Source: CAZZKF01 sp964654995
Lineage (GTDB): Bacteria; Pseudomonadota; Alphaproteobacteria; CAZZKF01
NCBI GenBank assembly: GCA_964654995.1
Contig: CAZZKF010000064.1
Location: 1 to 13,131, forward strand
DNA length: 13,131 nt
Direction: 5' to 3'
Shown here: piece by piece, positions 8,407-13,131 of the stretch
Layout: each line of letters starts with the position of its first letter
Numbering within the stretch: the first letter of the stretch is position 1
Notes under the pieces: model-generated
The model's database searches: none
What the model saw: only the letters and a program-made list of their open reading frames with translations
What the model was told of the DNA's origin: nothing
Position numbers and translations under genes: made by a program

Positions 8407-9633
8407 ATGAAACGGCAGACCGTTCTTTCGCTCGAACAGGCGTTGTCCCTGCCGTCCGCCACTCTGCGCTTTGCGCAGCTCGGCTGGCGGGTGATCCGCA
8501 TCGAGTCCACACCCACCGGGCGCGGCCTGCCCGGCGATCCCAACCGCCATATCGGCGCCCGGGTGGTGGACGAGGACCGGCGCACCTATTTCATCGCCCC
8601 CAATGTCGGCAAGGAGGCAATCGCCCTCAACCTCAAGGATGCGCGCGGGCGCGAGGCCCTGCACCGGATCATCCGCGAGCTCGACGTCGACATCTTCTGC
8701 TGCAACACCCTGCCCGGCCGCTACGCTCAGCTCGGTATCGATTACGAGACGCTGCGGGCGATCAAGCCGGACATCATCTGGGCCGGCATCTCGGCAATGG
8801 GCCCCGATTACCCGGATGTGCCGGGCTATGATCCGGCGATACAGGCGATGTCGGGGTTCATGGAGGTCACCGGCTTCGAGGACGGCCCGCCGACGCTCTC
8901 CGGCATTCCCCTGATCGATCTCAAGGCCGGCGACGAGGTCTTCGCCGGCGTCTGCCTGGCGCTGGCAGAGCGGGCCGAATCGGGCACCGGCAAGGAAATT
9001 CACGTGTCCATGCTGCAGGCGGCGGCAAGCTGGCTGATCACGACGCTGCCGCTCATTGACTTCGACTGCGATTATTCGGAAATCACGCGCGCCGGCAACG
9101 CCCACCGCAAGTTCATTCCGACCAATGCCTACCCGACGTCGGACGGCTTCATCTATGTGGCGATCGGCAATGATCTGCAGTGGCAGCGGCTTGTCGACAT
9201 TCCCAAGTTCGCGTCTCTGGCGTCTGAATCCCGCAAGACCAACAACGGCCGCCTGGCCGAGTGCCCCCGGCTTTATGCCGAGATCGGCGAGATCACCCGG
9301 CGCTATACCCGCGACGAGCTGACCGCCGATTTCACCGCCGCCAGGATCCCGCATGCGCCGATCCTCACCGTGCCGCAGGTGCGCGAGCTGGACGCGGTGG
9401 CCAACAAGCTCACCACCACCCGCACACCGGACGGGAAGCTCGTGCGCATGCAGCCCCCCGCGGTCGATGCCGTGGCGCCGGTGCGCGAGCTTGCCTTTCC
9501 GCCCAAATACGGGGCGGACACGGCGGCCGTTCTGCAAGAGGCCGGCCTGGCGCGTGAAGAGCTGCAAGCACTCAACGCCGAAGGCGTGATTTTCGATCCA
9601 TCATTGAGCACAGCGGAGGCCCGAGAAGCATGA
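8407..9633 (+). CDS. Class III (CaiB/BaiF family) CoA-transferase
   Basis: This 408-residue protein matches the CaiB/BaiF fold. These enzymes move CoA from a donor thioester to a carboxylic acid through an aspartyl-CoA intermediate; known substrates include oxalate, benzylsuccinate, citramalate, itaconate and carnitine. Family marks are LGWRVIRIE (25-33), NVGKEAIALNL (66-76), LGIDYETLRAIKPDIIWA (109-126), QAMSGFMEVTG (146-156) and IPLIDLKAG (167-175), where D171 is the expected nucleophile. The N-terminus lacks about ten residues found in many relatives, but there is no earlier in-frame start outside the molybdenum gene. A purine-rich GGGAG lies 14 bases before the ATG, which is slightly far. 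It probably activates the pathway acid, and may couple activation to release of a later product such as succinate. The stop overlaps the SDR start in ATGA. Confidence 0.92.
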   Translation: MKRQTVLSLEQALSLPSATLRFAQLGWRVIRIESTPTGRGLPGDPNRHIGARVVDEDRRTYFIAPNVGKEAIALNLKDARGREALHRIIRELDVDIFCCNTLPGRYAQLGIDYETLRAIKPDIIWAGISAMGPDYPDVPGYDPAIQAMSGFMEVTGFEDGPPTLSGIPLIDLKAGDEVFAGVCLALAERAESGTGKEIHVSMLQAAASWLITTLPLIDFDCDYSEITRAGNAHRKFIPTNAYPTSDGFIYVAIGNDLQWQRLVDIPKFASLASESRKTNNGRLAECPRLYAEIGEITRRYTRDELTADFTAARIPHAPILTVPQVRELDAVANKLTTTRTPDGKLVRMQPPAVDAVAPVRELAFPPKYGADTAAVLQEAGLAREELQALNAEGVIFDPSLSTAEAREA

Positions 9634-10457
9634 CGAAACTCGACGGCAAGGTTGCCCTGGTCACCGGCTCGGGGCGCGGCATCGGCCGGGCGATTGCGCT
9701 CAAACTGGCGCGCGAAGGGGCGAAGGTGGTGGTCAACGACCTCGACGACGGCCCGGCGGGCGAGACCGTCGCCGCCATCGCGGACGCCGGCAGCGAGGCG
9801 GTGGCGTGCAACGGCGACGTTACCGCGCCCGATTTCGCCGGCCGGTTTGTGCAGACCGCCATCGATGCGTTCGGCGGCATCGACATCATCGTGAACAACG
9901 CCGGTTATGCCTGGGATTCGGTCATCCAGAAAATGACCGACGAGCAGTGGTACGCGATGATCGACGTGCATGCGACCGCGCCCTTCCGCATCCTGCGCGC
10001 CGCCGCCGACTTCATCCGCGCGGCGGCCAAGAAGGAAAAGGAATCCGGCACCATCAGGCACCGCAAGGTGGTCAACATCACCTCGATCGCCGGGCTTACG
10101 GGAAATGCCGGCCAGGTCGGCTATGGCGCCGCCAAGGCTGCGGTGATCGGGCTCACGCGCTCGCTGGCCAAGGAATGGGGGCGCTATCACGTCAACGTCA
10201 ATTGCGCCGCCTTCGGGCTGATCGAGACCCGCATGACCCGGCCGATCGGATCGGGCGAGGAAGTGGCAAAGATCGGGGAGCGCGAGATTCGCATGGGCAT
10301 CCAGCCGGAGATGCTCTCGGCCATGACCGGAGTGATCCCGCTGGGGCGCGCCGGCACGCCCGAGGATGCCGCCGGCGCCGTCTATCTTCTGTGCAGCCCC
10401 GAGGCCGACTATATCACCGGCCAGGTGGTTCTGGTCAGCGGCGGGCTGCTGATGTAA
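9630..10457 (+). CDS. Short-chain dehydrogenase/reductase (3-hydroxyacyl-CoA dehydrogenase-like)
   Basis: This 275-residue protein is a classical SDR. The Rossmann nucleotide motif is TGSGRGIG (12-19), D37 at the end of the second strand favours NAD(H), NNAG is at 89-92, and the catalytic set is S152, Y165 and K169 (YGAAK). The usual PG after the active site reads FG (195-196), and residues about 131-146 form a basic insertion that makes it longer than typical FabG proteins. In an operon with acyl-CoA dehydrogenase, mutase and CoA-transferase it most likely oxidises a hydroxyacyl-CoA to the keto form, but FabG-like reduction cannot be excluded. A canonical GGAGG lies 10 bases upstream, inside the preceding gene, and the start overlaps that gene's stop by 4 bases. 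It appears to be the last gene of the catabolic operon. Confidence 0.93.
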   Translation: MTKLDGKVALVTGSGRGIGRAIALKLAREGAKVVVNDLDDGPAGETVAAIADAGSEAVACNGDVTAPDFAGRFVQTAIDAFGGIDIIVNNAGYAWDSVIQKMTDEQWYAMIDVHATAPFRILRAAADFIRAAAKKEKESGTIRHRKVVNITSIAGLTGNAGQVGYGAAKAAVIGLTRSLAKEWGRYHVNVNCAAFGLIETRMTRPIGSGEEVAKIGEREIRMGIQPEMLSAMTGVIPLGRAGTPEDAAGAVYLLCSPEADYITGQVVLVSGGLLM

Positions 10458-10462
10458 GGGGC

Positions 10463-10481
10463 TCGCCGGACAGATCGGCGA
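10463..10481. other. Small GC-rich inverted repeat between the SDR gene and nnrS
   Basis: TCGCCG and CGGCGA form a 6-bp stem, 7 bp with a G-T pair, around a 5-base loop. It sits 5 bases after the SDR stop. There is no T-run after it, so it is not a standard intrinsic terminator; it could be a transcript-end stabiliser, a weak terminator, an operator dyad or chance in GC-rich DNA. Confidence 0.25.
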
Positions 10482-10505
10482 ACCGCAGCGAAAGGCGTAA
10501 CGCAG

Positions 10506-11705
10506 ATGAGCGCAGCGGACCAGACGCGCCGATTGCCGGCGATCTTGCGGGCGCCGATCTGGCGGGCCGGCTTTCGCCCGTTTTTCCTGGCCGGCGCCAT
10601 CTATGCCCCGACCGTCATCCTGTTGTGGCTGCTGGCTCACCTCGGCCTCGCCCGCACCATCCCCGGCGCGTTCGGCGAAATCTCATGGCACGGGCACGAG
10701 CTGCTGATCGGTTATGGCACCGCGGTGGTCACCGGTTTCGTGATCACCGCCATTCCGAGCTGGGCCGAGACCCGCCCGATCACGGGCGTTGGTCTCGCCG
10801 CCCTGTTTGCGACCTGGCTGATCGGCCGGGCGGCGATGTGGTTTTCGGCCGTTCTGCCGGCGCCGCTGGTGGCGGCCGCCGATCTGGCGTTTTTCCCGCT
10901 TCTCGCCGTGCTGATCACGCCGTCGCTGCTGGAGGCGCGGCAAAAGCGCTACATGGCGATCCTGCCGATCCTCGTCGGCTTCTTTTACGGTAATCTGATG
11001 TTTTTCGCCGGCTGGATCGTCGGTGAGCCGGAACTGGCCTCGTGGGGCATGCTGGCCTTCCTCTATACGCTGATCATTCTCTACACCCTGGTCGGAGGCT
11101 TTCTTACCCCGATCTTTACCGAGGGCGAGCTCCACGAACTCGGCTGGAAGGGCTATATCGGCTTCAACCGGAGCCTCGAAGCGCTCGCCATCCTCAGCAT
11201 CCTGGCCTATGCGGCGACCGGGCTCTATACCGACTCGGGCGTGGTGCGCGGCAGCGTGGCGCTGGCGACGCTGGCCATCCACATGGCCCGCATGGCCCGC
11301 TGGCAGAGCTTGCGGACCGCCCCCATCCCGCTGGTCTGGGTGATGCATCTCTCCTACGCCTGGTTCCTGGCCAGCGTCGCCTTGCGCGCGCTCTCGGACC
11401 TGTTCGCCTGGGCGCCGCCGATGGCCTGGGTGCATGCCTTTACCGTCGGCGCCTTCGGCCTGATGAAAATCGGCTTCTTCACCCGCGTGACGCTGCGCCA
11501 CACGGGCCGCCCGCTCGAGCCCCATGTCGCCATGCTCATCGGCTTCGGGATCATGTTCCTGGCGGCGCTGGCCCGCATCATCGCCGCGTTCGGCATCGGC
11601 GGTGCCGCCCTGATGGCGGCATCGAGCATTTTATGGGCCTTGCCTTTTGTCATTTATTTGTGGCTATACGGTGCCATGCTGATACGTCCCAGCCTGCCCA
11701 GATAG
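10506..11705 (+). CDS. nnrS: NnrS family haem-copper membrane protein
   Basis: This 399-residue, strongly hydrophobic protein has about a dozen membrane segments by eye. It matches NnrS through GFRPFFLAGAIY (22-33), WHGHELLIGYGTAVVTGF (61-78), GGFLTPIFTEGE (197-208), HAFTVGAFGLM (310-320) and RVTLRHTGRPL (327-337). NnrS is an inner-membrane haem and copper protein first found as a member of the NnrR regulon in Rhodobacter sphaeroides and linked to relief of nitric oxide stress, including damage to iron pools. Histidines H62, H64, H310 and H332 are candidate metal or haem ligands. GAAAGG lies 11 bases before the ATG. The 48-base gap upstream holds no FNR/NNR box (TTGAT-N4-ATCAA) that I can see. 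It is followed by hemN after 31 bases, probably on one transcript. Confidence 0.92.
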   Translation: MSAADQTRRLPAILRAPIWRAGFRPFFLAGAIYAPTVILLWLLAHLGLARTIPGAFGEISWHGHELLIGYGTAVVTGFVITAIPSWAETRPITGVGLAALFATWLIGRAAMWFSAVLPAPLVAAADLAFFPLLAVLITPSLLEARQKRYMAILPILVGFFYGNLMFFAGWIVGEPELASWGMLAFLYTLIILYTLVGGFLTPIFTEGELHELGWKGYIGFNRSLEALAILSILAYAATGLYTDSGVVRGSVALATLAIHMARMARWQSLRTAPIPLVWVMHLSYAWFLASVALRALSDLFAWAPPMAWVHAFTVGAFGLMKIGFFTRVTLRHTGRPLEPHVAMLIGFGIMFLAALARIIAAFGIGGAALMAASSILWALPFVIYLWLYGAMLIRPSLPR

Positions 11706-11724
11706 GCAGCGGTTGCATGGATGC

Positions 11725-11729
11725 AGGGA
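11725..11729 (+). promoter_or_regulatory. Ribosome binding site fixing the hemN start
   Basis: AGGGA lies 7 bases before the ATG at 11737. It supports this start over an in-frame ATG at 11713, and the resulting N-terminus lines up with E. coli HemN. Confidence 0.6.
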
Positions 11730-11736
11730 ATACGGC

Positions 11737-13122
11737 ATGGACCACAGCACCGAATTCGACGCCGCGCTGATCCGCCGCTACGACAAGGCGGGGCCGCGCT
11801 ATACGTCGTACCCGACGGCGGTGCAGTTCCATGACCGTTTCGGCGCGGCCGACTTTCAGGCCCAGGCCCGGGCCAGCAACGAAGGCGGCCGGCCGCTGTC
11901 GCTTTACGTCCACATCCCGTTCTGCGCCCATGTCTGCTATTACTGCGCCTGCAACAAGGTGGTGACCCGCAAGCGCGAGCGTGCCAGGCCCTATCTCGAG
12001 CGCCTGGCGCGCGAGATCGAACTGGCCGGCCAGTTGTTCGATGCCTCGCGCCCGGTGGTGCAGCTTCACTGGGGCGGCGGCACGCCGACCTATCTGGATG
12101 ACGACCAGATCGCCTGGTTGATGGCCGAGACCGGGCGCCACTTCCATCTCCTGGGCGACGACGAGGACCACGAATATTCGATCGAGATCGACCCGCGCGA
12201 GATTCGCCCGACCACGATGGCGTGCCTGCGCGGCCTCGGCTTCAATCGCATCAGCCTCGGGGTTCAGGATTTTTCACCCAGGGTTCAGGAGGCGGTGCAC
12301 CGCATTCAGCCCGAGGAACTCACCCGCGACACGGTTGAGGCGGCGCGGCGCGAGGGCTTTTCATCGATCAGCTTCGATCTGATCTACGGCCTGCCGTTCC
12401 AGAGCGTGGCGAGCTTTTCGCGCACCCTTGATGTGGCCATCGACATGGGGCCCGACCGGCTGTCCGTCTTCAACTACGCGCATCTGCCCGAGCTGTTCAA
12501 GCCGCAACGCCGGATCGATGCCGCGACGCTGCCGTCACCGGCCGAAAAGCTCGACATTCTGGCGCTGACCATCGAAAAGCTCACGGCCGCCGGCTATGTG
12601 TTTATCGGCATGGACCATTTCGCCCGGCCCGATGACGAGCTCGCCGTCGCTCAGCGGGACGGCACGCTGACCCGCAATTTCCAGGGCTATTCGACGCATG
12701 CCGGCTGCGACCTTGTCGGTCTGGGCGTCTCGGCGATTTCCATGGTCGGTGACGGCTACAGCCAGAACGCCAAGACGCTCGATGACTATTACGCGGCCCT
12801 CGATGACGGCCGGCTGCCGGTTGTGCGCGGCGTTCTGACCGACGAGGACGACCGCCTGCGCCGCGAGGTGATCACCCGGCTGATCTGCCATTTCCGGCTG
12901 GATATGGACGACGTGGCGCGCCGCTTCGGCATCGATTTCGGCGATTATTTCTCCGCAGAGCTGGCCGAGCTCGACGCCATGGCGGCCGACGGTTTGCTCA
13001 TCCGGGACGAACGCGAGATCACGGTGACGCCCAAAGGCCGGCTCTTGATCCGCAACATCTGCATGGTGTTCGACAAATACCTGCGCGAGGCTCGCGAACA
13101 ACGCTTCTCGAAAGTCATCTGA
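11737..13122 (+). CDS. hemN: Oxygen-independent coproporphyrinogen III dehydrogenase
   Basis: This 461-residue radical-SAM enzyme decarboxylates two propionates of coproporphyrinogen III to give protoporphyrinogen IX without oxygen. The [4Fe-4S] motif is C63-x3-C67-x2-C70-x-C72, with the HemN-specific fourth cysteine that helps separate it from HemW. SAM-binding GGGTP is at 113-117, IEIDPREI at 149-156, GVQDF at 175-179 and DLIYGLP at 214-220. The N-terminal GPRYTSYPTA (19-28) is the segment that closes over the active site in true HemN, and GMDHFARPDDELA (291-303) and the C-terminal KGRLLIRNICM are also HemN features. Length is close to the E. coli enzyme. Its place after nnrS fits haem supply during low-oxygen respiration. 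The window ends 9 bases after the stop. Confidence 0.98.
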   Translation: MDHSTEFDAALIRRYDKAGPRYTSYPTAVQFHDRFGAADFQAQARASNEGGRPLSLYVHIPFCAHVCYYCACNKVVTRKRERARPYLERLAREIELAGQLFDASRPVVQLHWGGGTPTYLDDDQIAWLMAETGRHFHLLGDDEDHEYSIEIDPREIRPTTMACLRGLGFNRISLGVQDFSPRVQEAVHRIQPEELTRDTVEAARREGFSSISFDLIYGLPFQSVASFSRTLDVAIDMGPDRLSVFNYAHLPELFKPQRRIDAATLPSPAEKLDILALTIEKLTAAGYVFIGMDHFARPDDELAVAQRDGTLTRNFQGYSTHAGCDLVGLGVSAISMVGDGYSQNAKTLDDYYAALDDGRLPVVRGVLTDEDDRLRREVITRLICHFRLDMDDVARRFGIDFGDYFSAELAELDAMAADGLLIRDEREITVTPKGRLLIRNICMVFDKYLREAREQRFSKVI

Positions 13123-13131
13123 AGCGGGCGG

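Noticed and set aside
8323..10640. Minus-strand open frames of 414 and 445 codons across CoA-transferase, SDR and nnrS
   Set aside because: They cut across gene boundaries of three well-supported + strand genes and carry no domain pattern.
11626..11669. T-rich island with TTGCCT and CTATAC at 18-base spacing as a possible hemN promoter
   Set aside because: It encodes the last hydrophobic membrane segment of NnrS, which is naturally T-rich; the promoter match is weak and no FNR box is present.

Overview
The window is a GC-rich (roughly two-thirds G+C by eye), almost fully coding stretch with all ten genes on the + strand. Protein style, codon bias and the NnrS plus HemN pair suggest an alphaproteobacterium (moderate confidence) that can live with little or no oxygen, probably a denitrifier or a bacterium exposed to nitric oxide. 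No RNA genes, mobile elements, CRISPR arrays or non-coding gaps longer than 48 bases were seen.

Region 1 (1-10457) looks like one catabolic operon. In order it encodes: the C-terminal ~518 residues of a HyuB/oxoprolinase-family subunit (cut by the window edge); an acyl-CoA dehydrogenase-fold flavoprotein; a separate B12-binding small subunit and the catalytic large subunit of an acyl-CoA mutase; a three-subunit xanthine-dehydrogenase-type molybdenum hydroxylase in the order FAD, 2Fe-2S, molybdopterin; a class III (CaiB/BaiF) CoA-transferase; and a short-chain dehydrogenase. Gaps are 29 bases or less and several genes overlap at ATGA or by 11 bases, so transcription and translation are probably coupled. 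The genes read as a pathway that activates an acid to its CoA thioester, oxidises it with a flavoprotein, a water-using Mo enzyme and an SDR, and rearranges its carbon skeleton with adenosylcobalamin. The HyuB protein, with a HyuA presumably upstream, would add an ATP-dependent carboxylation or ring-opening step. The substrate cannot be named from sequence.

Region 2 (10506-13122) holds nnrS, a haem-copper membrane protein linked to nitric oxide, and hemN, the oxygen-independent coproporphyrinogen III dehydrogenase. This pair is typical of Fnr/NnrR-controlled anaerobic regulons. It lies only 48 bases after the catabolic operon, separated by a small hairpin.

The most unusual signals are in Region 1. 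The mutase keeps the Tyr and Arg that recognise a carboxylated substrate but has lost the normally conserved HxQTSG and LHTN pocket segments. The acyl-CoA dehydrogenase has no glutamate at either known catalytic-base position. The HyuB protein has Asn where the carboxylase relatives have a metal-binding His. Together these suggest an undescribed CoA-dependent, B12- and Mo-dependent degradation pathway, which remains an inference.
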